Source: an uncultured Mycoplasma sp. (GTDB lineage Bacteria; Bacillota_I; Bacilli_A; Mycoplasmatales; Mycoplasmoidaceae). From it: DNA of 37,841 nucleotides. The stretch spans positions 1-37,841 of the forward strand of contig CAMWTH010000004.1 in the NCBI GenBank assembly GCA_947177125.1, written 5' to 3'. A program made the position numbers and the translations under genes. This document shows, piece by piece, positions 13,001-24,220 of the stretch; position 1 is the first letter of the stretch, and every line of letters begins with the position of its first letter. The notes under the pieces are model-generated. The model was given only the letters and a program-made list of their open reading frames with translations. It did not search any database and was not told where the DNA came from.

Positions 13001-15332
13001 CTTAAGAAATGACTTAGAAAATATTTTTAAAAGCATTTTATTTAAAATTGATGAAATAAAAAATAGTAAGAATAAAGAAGTTTTAAAATCTAAAGTTAAT
13101 GAGCTAATTAATGATATTGAAAACATTAAGAATGCAAATGAGACATCAGTAAAAAAATTAAATGATAAAAATTTATTATTAGAAAAAATTGAAAATTTTG
13201 TTACTGAAAAGTTTGAAAATAAAAAGAGTATGAATGAAACTTTTGAAAGCTTTTATGCAAATAGTGACAGTGAACTTTCAGAAAAATTAAATAAGCTAGA
13301 AAATTGATATTCTAATTTAATTAATCATATTGAAAGCAATAATAAAGATATTATTAGTGCATATGTTGATAATAAAATTAATGAAATAAAAATTGAAAAC
13401 AATGTAACTAGTGACGACCTTTTATCTACATATAAATCAGTTATCTCTAAACTTTCACAAATATCAAATTTATTAAATTTATCAAAAAATAACATTTCAA
13501 AGATTTTTGATGATTTATTCAAAAAATACAATAATAAATCTGAACTTTTAAATTTATTAGCAGAGTTTAATAAAGTGGTTTGATCAAGTAACAAGATAAT
13601 AAATAATTTATCTTATCAAAATGATAAATACTTAGAATCTATCCATTTAGCTAATAAGAAAAATACATTATTTGAAATTGGAAAAGAATTAGTAAGTGTT
13701 TTAGATTTATTGTCAAAAAATCAAAGTTTATTAAATGCAGATTTTGCGAACTTTGAATTAGAGTTAAAAGCTTTAAATGAAATTTTATTAAACCCATTTA
13801 ATTTAGATGTTGTTACAAATTTCATAGTTAGAATTACTGATTTGTTAAAAAACAATACTGATTTATTAACTAGATTGTTCTTTAATTTTGAAAGTAAAAA
13901 AGATGCAAACTTAATTAAACTACATGCTATCCAAGATTCTTTAAGAATGGCTCATCAAGAATTAAATAAATTAAATGATGATGAAATTAATAAACAAAAT
14001 TATGTGATTTTTAATGAAAAATTAGATGAAATCAAAAATACTTTATTAATTTCTCATCTTGATTTAAAAGTTTTTAAAGAAAGTGAAATTGAAAAAACAT
14101 TATTAAGTTCTACTACTAACAGTGATGTTTTAAAAATTGAATTTAAGAAAATAGTTTTATTAGAAGATTTAATTAAATATTATAAAGATTATTTAAAAAA
14201 TATTTTGAATCAAAAAAATAGATTAGTGAATTTTCTAATAAAAGAAAATCAATCAGATGAAGCAAATTGTTTAGTTGAGTTTAGAGCTAGTCAAATTTAT
14301 AATAATTTATCTGCAAAAGTTACTGAAGACCAAATCAAAGGAATAAATGAAATTACTAGTGAATTTGAAAAAAATATTGATAATTTAGAAAACAAAACTA
14401 ATTTAATTAGTGCTAAAAATTTAAAAAACAAATCGCTTTTATATGAAAAGATATCTGAATTGGAACTGGAGATTGCTAGATTATTTGATATTGTTGAAAA
14501 GAAGAAAAATGCTTTTATAGAAATTTTATCTGAAGCACTATTAAATCAATCTGATTCTGAAGTTAAAAAAATAATTTCACGTTTTGAAAACTCAAAAGAA
14601 ATGATTCAAAATGAATACTTTCAAGAACTAGAAGTTTTTAAAAAACAAATTTTTAGTTTAAGAGAAAAAGAACTAGAAGATTTTAAAAAAGAAATTTCAA
14701 TTATTGAAAGTGAAATTAATACTTTTAAGAATAGTGATATTAGTTTAATTCCTCAAAAAGAAAAAGAACTAGAACCATTAGATAATCTTATTGAAGAACT
14801 TCATTTTGAAATAAGTTCGTTTGAACAAGAAAAAGAAAATCATTATAAAGAAGTTGCAGAAAAATTAGCTTATTTAAATTCACTTGGATCAAGTAAAGAG
14901 AAAAGTTTTGAAGACACAGTTAATACAGACAAATTTAAAATTAATTTAAATAATGATGTAAAAGAAATAATTGAAAATGAATTTATGTCATTTAAACAAA
15001 CTTTTACTAAAAATTTAGAACAAATAAAAAATGGTTTTAATTTAATAAAATCTTCTTATTCTAACAACAATGATGAAATAGATAATCCTTCTTGATTTAC
15101 ATCTTTTGATGAAAAGGTTAAAAATATTGAAACTGACATAATATCAGAAAAAATTAATTCTGAAAAAAATGTAAATAAAAATACTAATAATAATATAAAA
15201 TTAGAAATAAATGGTGAAAAAGTCAAAGGTTTTATTGTAGAAACTGAAAGCAAAAAAAGAGAAATTGAAGATTTCTATAAAAAAGTTAATGACTTAATAG
15301 AATTAAGAAAAACTAAGAAGAACAATAGCTAA
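7071..15332 (+). CDS. Giant repetitive coiled-coil protein (~2753 aa)
   Basis: ATG 7071; frame joins track pieces 7071, 12963 and 13710 through TGA codons (including tandem TGATGA at 12492-12497) to TAA 15330-15332. Five ~290-aa internal repeats. Confidence 0.88.
9050..13150 (+). repeat. Five degenerate in-frame ~286-294 aa repeats within the giant coiled-coil gene
   Basis: Core motif starts at nt 9195, 10077, 10953, 11811 and 12684 (spacing 882, 876, 858, 873 nt): LEQLIDVQNQEIEALLTEKNSFIEEIED / LEELIELQNNEIESLISEKNSFVIEVEK / LEELISLQNQEIEELLDEKEEFINEVET / LEELIDIQNQELEALIDDKNDFINEIEN / IEELIDAQNSEISLLLNDWERLIFELER. Other conserved blocks: ETNxxNQxEILGYIxxLE and SNNYEVIKxExK...DDRFNEIxxQFxQFRFxLK. 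Confidence 0.88.
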
Positions 15333-15349
15333 ATTAAAGAGGATTTTTT

Positions 15350-17803
15350 ATGAATGCTTATAATAACAAAAAAAGAGATTATCTAGAAATGATAAATCCA
15401 AAGCAGGATGATTTTTCGATAGAAACAAATGTACTTATCAGAGAAGAAGCAGAGTTTTTAGCTAAAAATTTTGTATCAGCAAAGAATGGTACAAATAATG
15501 TTTCTGATTTTAATCAAGATTCAAATCTTAATTCTCATTTATTTGAGTTAGATAAACAAAGTTTTGATAATGCTCAAAAAATTGAGCAGCTTCAAGAAGA
15601 TGCTAATGAATCTAAAGTTCTTTTAAAAAGAATTGAAAGTTTACTACTAAATAAGGATAATAGTCTAGTTAATGTTTCTAATCCTTCTGAAGATAGTCAA
15701 CTTTTTGAAGAATATCAAAATTTTTCCTCTTTAAATTCAATTGACAATTCTTTATCTGAAAATGATTTATTTATTTCTGATGATTCTCCTTTTTTAAGTG
15801 AGGAAAAAAATACAAATGATAAAGTTGATTTGCAAATCAATGAAGATCAGCCCTTTATTTTTGTTGATGAAAAATTAAATGTTTCTGTCCAAGAACAAGA
15901 ATTGCTAGAGAGTTTTCAAAAAATTTTAAATTTAAAATTAGAAGATGCTAATTTAAAAATTGAATCTTTAAGTGATGAATTAAAAATTACTAAAGAAAGT
16001 TTTAACAATTTTATTAATGATTATCAGTACAGTTTAGAATCTTTAAGTTCTCAACAAAAAGATTTAGTTTCTGCATTAAATAATAATGTTTACTTAGATG
16101 AAATTAAAGCTAGTAAAGAAAATTTTATTAAGATTGAAAAAGAAATTGAAAAAATTTCTTCTGCTTGAGTACAAAGTAATAAGTTATTAAACAAGTTAGA
16201 AAATTTAATTTTTGAAATTAGTAATGCGAAAATAGGATATGATGAAGATTTAAATGCATTAATTTTTGAAATCAAAGATCAAACAGTTGAAAATAGAAGT
16301 TCTCTTTTAAAACTTAACCAAGAAATTGAAAGCATTAAAGAAAAACTTGAAGTACTTGGTAATAGACAAGATGATTTATTCATCAAGAATAATGAAAATA
16401 GAGAAGCTTTTGATAGTTTAAGAAAAAATGTTGATTTATTAGATGCTAGAAATTTAGAAAAATTCTCATTATTAGAACAAAATGCTGAAGAAACAAAAAA
16501 ACATCTAGAAACTTTAGATATTAAACTTAAAGACCTTATGGATATTGAGAATTTCTTAGATTCGATTCTTTCATCTAAATTATTCCAAAAATCTTTAGAA
16601 TCAAAAATTTCTAACATGATTTTTGATAATAATAATTATTTAGGTGATGAATTTAAATTAAGAATTGACCATCTTGCTAATAGATTGGATTTAGAATTAG
16701 GTGATTTTAAACAGCAAAGTACTAATTTAAATAATGGTTTAAAGAGTTTAGAAAATAGAGTTTATGAAATGAATAGTGACATTTCTTTGATAAATAGAAA
16801 GAATGATACAAAAGAACAATTAGAAATTGTTGAAAGTCGTTTTTACTCTTTATATTCGACTGAAATGGAAAAAATTAAAACTAGTATTATTGACTTAGAA
16901 AGACATATTGATAATTTTAAATTTGATGATTATCAAGTAGCTGCTTTGTTGAGAGATTCTAAAGAACTTTCAAGTATTATTAAAGATAAAATTTATTTAG
17001 TTGTAGATGAAAAAATCAATCAAATTCAAAGGGATGCTGATAGTATCAGAATTACAATTGAAAATAATCTAAAACAGGAAGCATCAAAAATTATTCCAGA
17101 TGCAATTAGAAAAGAAGTTTCTGATAACTTTTTAAAAATTAAAAATGAAGCTTTAAGTGGTGTTTATGCTGAACTAACTAAAAGGGATAAAACAATTGAT
17201 TTACACAGTCAAGAAATTGTAAGAAATTATGAAACTTTAATGAAATGTAACACGCTATTAGATGAATTAGAGTTTTTGGTAAATAAACAAACTGAAGAAA
17301 TTGATGGATTAAGATTTGATAAAGAAAATTCATTTCAACTTCTTTTAGAAAAAATTATTTCACAAAAAGAAGCTTTGGAAAAATTACAAAAAGTATTATC
17401 TACCCAAATTGAAAGTTTTGATTTTTACAATAATAATTCAACTGTTAAAAAACTATTGGATGTTTGAAAAAATGATTTGACATCAAGTGTAATTGAATTA
17501 GTTAAAAGTTTAGTTGAAGATGAGATAAGAAAAAAAGCGACACTTTCTTATGTTAGTACACCAAGTTCATCTATTGAAAACAAACTAAAAGGTAATGATT
17601 TTTTTATTAATCGTGTAAAAGACATTTTAAGTCGTTTAGATAATGAAAATCTAAAAAAAACTTTTGAAAATAAAGTTGCTAATTTAGATTTTAAGATTAA
17701 TGACTTAAAAAAAGAAAACCCAAATGTTAAAGATGATGATTTAAATTGATTTTATGAAAAAGAATATAATGAATTTGTTTCAACTAAAAGAAAGGATAAT
17801 TAG
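15350..17803 (+). CDS. Large coiled-coil protein (~817 aa)
   Basis: ATG 15350 after GAGGA-like SD (aaagagga); frame joins track pieces 15350, 16538 and 17477 through TGA to TAG 17801-17803. Confidence 0.87.
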
Positions 17804-17828
17804 CAACTTGCTAGAAGAGGTTTAGATA

Positions 17829-20129
17829 ATGAACGAGCAAAAATATATATCAAGATTAGAAGAATTAGAGCTTAATGAAGAATTTCAAAAATTATCAGAA
17901 GATAAAAAAATAATCCTTATTGCTGGAGAAAAGATTTTAGAAATGAATGAATATCTAAAAGATTTTTTCCAAAAATTAGATTTAAAAAATTTAAATTCTG
18001 AAAACTTTAATGCTCAATTATTTAAACAAGAACTAGAAAATGAAATCCTAAACAAAGTTCAAGCTCAATTAGATGATTCTGTCAATTTAACAAAACAAGA
18101 TGTGATTGATTTAATTGACAAAAGATATTTTGAAGAAGTTGCAGCTTTGGAAAATAAATTTCAATTTACAGCTCAAGAAACAATCAATTTAGCTACTGAA
18201 TCTTTTGGTGAAGCTTTACAAAGAGTTGATTCACTTAGTATGTTTCAAATTCAAGCAAGAGAAGAAATTAGAAAAAATCAAGATAAAATTTATGTTTTAG
18301 AAGAAGAACTATTAAGACAAAAAGATCAAAATGATTTTTTAAGAAATTTGATTGATGAAAAAATAAAAGATTTAGAAGATTTAATTAAATACCAAGAAAG
18401 AGATTTTTCTTCTTATGATTTTGCAGATGCTAAATTTGAGTCATTTAAAGATTTAGAAAATCATATTTCAAATAAGGCAAAAGAAATTGCTGAAGAAAAA
18501 ATTGAAGAGTACTTGCTAAATCAAACAGCATTTGGTTTAGGACTTGGAGAGTCTTTAAGTGAACAAGAAATTGGTAAAATTTTGGATAATGCACAAAATT
18601 CACAAAAAGAAATTTTAAAAGTCTATGAAGCTCAGATAAAAAATGGTAATAAGTTAGAAGAGTTAGAAAAATTAATAGATTTACAATCACAACAAATTGA
18701 ATTACTTTCTGAAGATAGAAAAGATTTGATTTATACAATTGCAAATTTAATAAAAAATAAAAAATTTAATGCTGAAGAATTTTTGAAATATTTGAATTTT
18801 AAAAGTGAAAAAGAATTCTTAGAAAAACTTGATAAAAAAGATGTTAACATTTTGATTCAAAAACAAGCATTTGAGTTAGTTAAAGAAAAAATTTATGATT
18901 CTGAAAATTTAGGTTTTGGTAATGTTAAATTTATTTGTGATGAAAATGAAATGCATCAAAAACCTTCTTTAAAAAATAATTTAGATAGTTTAAAAAAATT
19001 ATCTAAAGACAATTTAAAGGTTGCTAGTGAAATTAGTGATGTTAATTCAAAAATTAGTGCATTACAAGAACAATTAAGATTACAAGAACTAGAAAACGAA
19101 AATTTGAGAAATGAATTATTTGATGAAATTGCTAAAAATGCTTTATATAACTCAAATAATGGTAGTATAAAATATGAAAGCAATTTTTTGGAAAATGTAA
19201 ATTATTTAGATGAGGATGATATGAAACACAATTACTACAATGGCAATGTTCCAATTCCAGGAACAAAAATTACAAGAATTAATAATTACCGTATCAATAA
19301 TGACATGGATAATATTTCTTATGAAGAAACACAAGAAATAATTAAAAGTGAACCAGTTAATGATTTTGTTTCTCAATCTCAAAAAGAATCAAACAGTAAT
19401 TGAGAAAGAGAAAATCAAAAAATTATTGATTTAGAAAATACAGTTCAAAGACAAGAAGAAGAAATCAATCGTTTAAGAAGTATGGAAGCAGCTAAATTAT
19501 CAAAAGGTGATGATAATTATAAACAAAAAGAATTTATGAATTCTTTAGAACAAACTTTAAATCAATTAAGAGAACTTTCAAGAGTGCAAGCTCAAACAGT
19601 TGCTGATTTGGAAAGACAATCAAGAAAACTTGAAGAAGTTGAACAAAAAGTTAAGAATGCTTCTTTTAAAAGTGATGCAAACGATAATTTAGATGCAATT
19701 ATTGAACAAAAATATAGAATTAAAAAAGATGATGAGTATGTTGCTGGATTAAAAAAGATTGAAGAAGAAAGAAGAAAAATTGATGAAACTTTAGAACTTG
19801 AAAGATTGAGATTATTAACTGAAATTAATTTAGGTACTAAAAAACTTTCTGATTTACAACAAAAAAATCAACAAGTAATTGTAGTTCCAACACCTACACC
19901 TACTCCTGTTGTTGCAGTACAACCTCAACCAACTCCTACTGAACAACCTCAACCACAAGTTAATACTCAACCTGCTGTTAAAAAAGGTTTCTTTGGAAGA
20001 CCTGCTTCTTCAGAAAATCAATTAGTTACTGTAACTGGTGCTCCAAAAAGAAAAAGAAAACAACAAATTTTCTATGAAGTTAAAGTTCACACAACTCCAA
20101 AACTTACAAGAGCTGATATAGAAAAATAG
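17829..20129 (+). CDS. Coiled-coil protein with Pro-rich linker and basic C-terminus (~766 aa)
   Basis: ATG 17829; track pieces 17829 and 19482 joined through TGA 19401 to TAG 20127-20129. C-terminus: VVPTPTPTPVVAVQPQPTPTEQPQPQVNTQPAVKKGFFGRP...KRKRKQQIFYEVKVHTTPKLTRADIEK. Confidence 0.87.
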
Positions 20130-20140
20130 TTTTAATTTGA

Positions 20141-20178
20141 AAAATAACTAAGTTTATGCATCTTGGTTATTTTTTTTT
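20141..20178 (+). terminator. Rho-independent terminator closing the coiled-coil cluster
   Basis: AATAACTAAG-tttatgcat-CTTGGTTATT (one T:G wobble) followed by a T-run. Confidence 0.75.
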
Positions 20179-20227
20179 ATTTTGATAAAATCTAATGTAT
20201 ATCAAAATTAACTTGGTGGTTTAATGT

Positions 20228-20794
20228 ATGTCACAAATTATTCATGCCAAAGATTTGCGTCCTGGTAATACGTTTATTTTTAAAAATAACTTATATTTAG
20301 TTATTGAAAATTCATTTAATAAAACAGCAATGCGTGAAGGAATTGTTAAATGTAAGGTAAAAAATTTAAGAACTAGTTCAATAACAACTGAAGTTTTGAC
20401 TGGTGAAAAACTTGAAAGAGCTATTGTAGATAAAATTAAAGCTATTTTTTCTTATGAAGATAAAAATAATTTAGTTTTTATGGATAGTGAAACTTTTGAG
20501 CAAATAGAAATAGATGCAAATAAATTAAAATGAGAAAAAAAATTTATTGTTGATGGTTCAGAAGTTAATATTTTAAAATTTGGTGAAGAAGTTTTAAATG
20601 TTTCTTTACCTGATCAAGTTTCTTTAAAGGTTGATTTTGCAGAAGAAGCAGTTCAAGGAAATACAGTTCAAGCAGCAATGAAAAAAGCCAAATTAGAAAC
20701 AGGTTTAGAATTAGACGTTCCTCAATTTATCAAAACAGGTGATAAGGTTATAGTCAACACCTCTTCTGGTCAATATATTGGAAGGGACAAATAA
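20228..20794 (+). CDS. efp: Elongation factor P
   Basis: [27 protein letters not shown]...[21 protein letters not shown]...; continues through TGA 20531 ([37 protein letters not shown]...[45 protein letters not shown]) to TAA 20792-20794. Confidence 0.93.
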
Positions 20795-20799
20795 CATAG

Positions 20800-21084
20800 A
20801 TGGTTAAACTTTCTACAAATAAATATGGTGTTATAACACTTGATGAAAAACGCATAAGAAGTGTTATAGAAAAATTAATTTTTGATGTAGTTGATAAAAA
20901 AAGTTTAATCAAAATTGATTTTGACATTAAAAAGGGTAGTTTAAAAAAAGTTGAGATTTTTTTAAATAAAAATAGTGAAATTTCAATTGAAGAACAAAAA
21001 ATACTTTATAACCAAATCATGTTTATGCTGCTAATGCATTTTGGAATAAATAATAGTTTAGTTATTTTTAGTTATGAAAACTAG
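20800..21084 (+). CDS. Small Asp23/Gls24-like (MMB_0454-type) protein
   Basis: 94-aa ORF MVKLSTNKYGVITLDEKRIRSVIEKLIFDVV... lying between efp and nusB; family assignment from composition and context only. Confidence 0.6.
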   Translation: MVKLSTNKYGVITLDEKRIRSVIEKLIFDVVDKKSLIKIDFDIKKGSLKKVEIFLNKNSEISIEEQKILYNQIMFMLLMHFGINNSLVIFSYEN

Positions 21085-21520
21085 TCAAGAAAACAAAAAA
21101 ATAGTGGAAAAAAACGAAAATCAACAATCTTTAACACAATGAAAAAAAAGAGTTGCTTGTTTTCGTTTTATTTATTCAGTTTTGGTTATGAATTTAAAAA
21201 ATAAAGATTGTATTTTAAAATTTAATGAAGAACTTGCTTGATTAGGTGATAAGCAAATGGCAAAAGTCATAGCTTATTTTATTAAAAATAAAAATGCTAT
21301 TAAATTAAAGATTAAACCTTTTTTAAAAGAGAACTGAGATATTGATAGAATTAATAAAGTTGATTTAGCAATTTTAATGGAATCTTTTTGTGAATATCAA
21401 GTTTTGCCAATAGATAAAAAAATAATCATTGATCAAGCTATTGTCACTAGCAAAAGATATAGTGAAGATAAATCATATAAATTTATTAATTTTATTTTAG
21501 ATAAAATTTTAGTAAAATAA
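21074..21520 (+). CDS. nusB: Transcription antitermination factor NusB
   Basis: Hand-translated through several TGA: MKTSQENKKIVEKNENQQSLTQWKKRVACFRFIYSVLVMN...DRINKVDLAILMESFCEYQVLPIDKKIIIDQAIVTSKRYSEDKSYKFINFILDKILVK; NusB-like C-terminal signature. Confidence 0.85.
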
Positions 21521-21534
21521 ATCATTCAATTAAT

Positions 21535-22248
21535 ATGCGTCAATTTTCAATTTTAATCAAAAATAATAAAGTTTGATTTTCTGATAGTGATTTAAAACAT
21601 CTGCAAGTTTTAAGAATAAAAATAAATCAAAAAATTAAATGCATTGATCAATACAACAATTTAGTTACTGTTGAAATTTTAAATCTAAATCCAATTAAAA
21701 CTAGAATTATTAATATAACTAGTAATTCTAGTTTTAATTGTCCTTATGATATTACATGTTTTTTAGGGGTTATAAAAAAACATAATTTTGAACTAGCAGT
21801 TCAAAAATTAAATGAATTAAATATTAAAAAGATAGTTCCAATTTATTTTGACTATTCTCAAAAAAATTACACTTTAAATTTTGACCGACTAAACAAAATA
21901 ATTTTAGAATCAAAAAAACAATGTAATCGTCAGACTGATTTAATTATTTGTAAACCAATACATTTTAAAGATTTAATAACTGAACTTGATAATTATGGAA
22001 ATAATTTTTTAGCTTATGAAAAACAAAATTGCAGTGAATGAGATAAAATAAAAAAAGATATAAATAAAAATAGCATAAATAAAGTTTCTTTTATAATTGG
22101 TCCAGAAGGTGGATTTAGTGAAAAGGAAATATTAGAATTGCAAAAAAAGTGTTCATTTTTAAAATTAACTAATACAATTTTAAAATCAGAAACTGCAGCA
22201 ATTTATTTAGCTTCAATTTTGATAGAAAGGTTTTTTTGTGAGAAATAA
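21535..22248 (+). CDS. rsmE: 16S rRNA m3U1498 methyltransferase RsmE
   Basis: Hand-translated with TGA=Trp; MRQFSILIKNNKVWFSDSDLKHLQVLRIK... FIIGPEGGFSEKEILELQKK...KLTNTILKSETAAIYLASILIERFF, characteristic SPOUT RsmE motifs. Confidence 0.9.
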
Positions 22249-22789
22249 TATTCTTAATCATTTATTGCAAATAGCTAATGTTAGTTTTATATTTGGAATT
22301 GTTTTAACTACAATTTTAGTTAGTCAAAATGAAAATATAGAATTCAATTGACCAGTTTTATACATTCCATGTATTATTTTTCTAATTATTAGTTTAGTTA
22401 TTGCAACTGCTTTTGCTATTTACAAAAAAAATTATTTTATTTTAATTGGAATGCACATTTCAAAAAAAAGTATAACTTTGTATAAATGAAGTGTTTATAT
22501 GTTATTTGTAAATATTTTTATCGCAATAGTTATGCTTTTTTTAGGATCATTCCTATTGCTTGTAAATAGCAGTACCAAAAATACAGATTTTTTTAGAAAT
22601 GGTTATTTATATATTGTGATTGCTTTAGAAATGATTTTAACTTTAATTGATGTTGGAATTGATGCTGTTGGTAAATTAAAAACCAAAGTAGATTTGTCAA
22701 TTAAACGTGGTGGTAGTGATTTATTATTATCAAAGGATTATACTAATGAAAAACTTGAATCAAAATCAAACTCAATTACAAAAAATTAA
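22238..22789 (+). CDS. Predicted multi-pass membrane protein (~183 aa)
   Basis: GTG 22238 (overlaps rsmE by 11 nt), frame open through TGA to TAA 22787-22789; several hydrophobic segments ([54 protein letters not shown]). ORF-track piece 22499 is its C-terminal part. Confidence 0.75.
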
Positions 22790-24080
22790 TACTTTTGCAA
22801 TTCATACTTTAGGTTGTAAAGTTAATCTTTTTGAATCAAATGTAATTAGAAATGATTTGCTTTTAAATGGATTAGTTGAAGTTCCTTTTGATTCTAAAGC
22901 AGATGTTTATATTATTAATACCTGTTCAGTAACAAATAAAGCTGATTCAAAATCAAAGCTATACATCAGAAAGGCTTCTAGAACTAACAAAAATGGTATT
23001 GTTGTAGTTGCTGGATGTATGTCTCAAATTAATAAAGATTTAATGAAAGAATTGAAAATAGATATTCAAATTGGCAATAAATTTAAGTACAGTATTTATG
23101 ATTTGCTTTTAAATTATTCAAAAAACAAAGAAAAAATTTTAAAAATTGAAAATTTATTAAAAGAAAAAACTTTTGAAAAAAATGAAAGTATTAGTTTTAA
23201 AGAAAATACAAGAGCATTTATAAAAATTCAAGATGGATGTAATTTTATGTGCTCTTATTGTATTATTCCTTTCTCAAGAGGAAGACAAAGATCAAATGAT
23301 TTACAAACCATAATTAATGAAATTGAAACTCTTGTTGATGAGGGTTTTAAAGAAATTGTTTTAACAGGCGTCAATACTGCTGGTTTTTTAGATAAAGATA
23401 AAAATAATTTTTTTGATTTGCTATTCGCAATAAATAAAATTAAAAAAGATTTTAGAGTTAGAGTTTCATCTGTTGAACCTTTTCAGATAAATGACAAAAT
23501 AGTAAATTTAATAGCAAGTAATCCAAATAGATTTTGTCAACATTGGCATATATGCTTACAATCAGGATCTGACAGTGTTTTAACAAAAATGAACCGAAGA
23601 TACACAGTAACTGAGTATGAGCAACTAATTAATAAGATTAGGGCAATTAATCCTAATACATTATTTACAACAGACTATATTGTTGGTTTCCCTTCAGAAA
23701 ATGAAGATGATCACTTAAAATCAATTAATTTTTTAAAAAAAATAAAATTTTTTGATATGCATATCTTTCCTTATTCTAAAAGAGTTGGAACAAAATCTTC
23801 AAATTATAAAGATATTCATGATGCTACAAAAAAGGAAAGATTTAAAAATATAGCTGCTTTAAATTTTGCAAATAAATTTTCAATATTAAAATCAAAAATA
23901 AACCAAGAATTAGAAGTAATTTTTGAACACAAAAATCCAAATGATAAATACTATAGTGGATATAGTTCAGAATATTGTAGAGTATTTGTTGAATCAGAAA
24001 ATCCTTTGGAAAATAAAATTTATAAAGTTAAAATTCAAAAAGTTTTAACTGATGGTCTTTTTGGAATTATTCAATCTTAA
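22746..24080 (+). CDS. mtaB: tRNA threonylcarbamoyladenosine (t6A) methylthiotransferase MtaB, radical SAM
   Basis: [56 protein letters not shown] (CxxxCxxC), [10 protein letters not shown]-like block, [22 protein letters not shown] 22746 with AAGGA upstream preferred to track start 22707. Confidence 0.9.
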   Translation: MKNLNQNQTQLQKINTFAIHTLGCKVNLFESNVIRNDLLLNGLVEVPFDSKADVYIINTCSVTNKADSKSKLYIRKASRTNKNGIVVVAGCMSQINKDLMKELKIDIQIGNKFKYSIYDLLLNYSKNKEKILKIENLLKEKTFEKNESISFKENTRAFIKIQDGCNFMCSYCIIPFSRGRQRSNDLQTIINEIETLVDEGFKEIVLTGVNTAGFLDKDKNNFFDLLFAINKIKKDFRVRVSSVEPFQINDKIVNLIASNPNRFCQHWHICLQSGSDSVLTKMNRRYTVTEYEQLINKIRAINPNTLFTTDYIVGFPSENEDDHLKSINFLKKIKFFDMHIFPYSKRVGTKSSNYKDIHDATKKERFKNIAALNFANKFSILKSKINQELEVIFEHKNPNDKYYSGYSSEYCRVFVESENPLENKIYKVKIQKVLTDGLFGIIQS

Positions 24081-24110
24081 ACCCAAGCAATAACTTGGGT
24101 TTATTTTTTT
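24079..24110 (+). terminator. Rho-independent terminator after mtaB
   Basis: AAACCCAAG-caataa-CTTGGGTTT followed by ATTTTTTT. Confidence 0.88.
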
Positions 24111-24220
24111 AAAATTTATAAAAATAAATTTTTTGTATCCTTTATTAAATTTATATAAATCAAAAAAATTTAAGATTTATTGTATTATCTTATGAGAATG
24201 TTTTGGAGGAAAAGTTTGTT

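Noticed and set aside
9050-13150. CRISPR-like or satellite DNA array
   Set aside because: Repeats are ~870 nt, degenerate at DNA level and in coding frame; they are protein repeats, not short direct repeats with spacers.
7071-15332. Giant ORF as a phage tape-measure or tail-fibre gene, or SMC/RecN ATPase
   Set aside because: No Walker A/B motif, no hydrophobic tape-measure segments, and no phage structural neighbours; flanked only by more coiled-coil genes and housekeeping genes.
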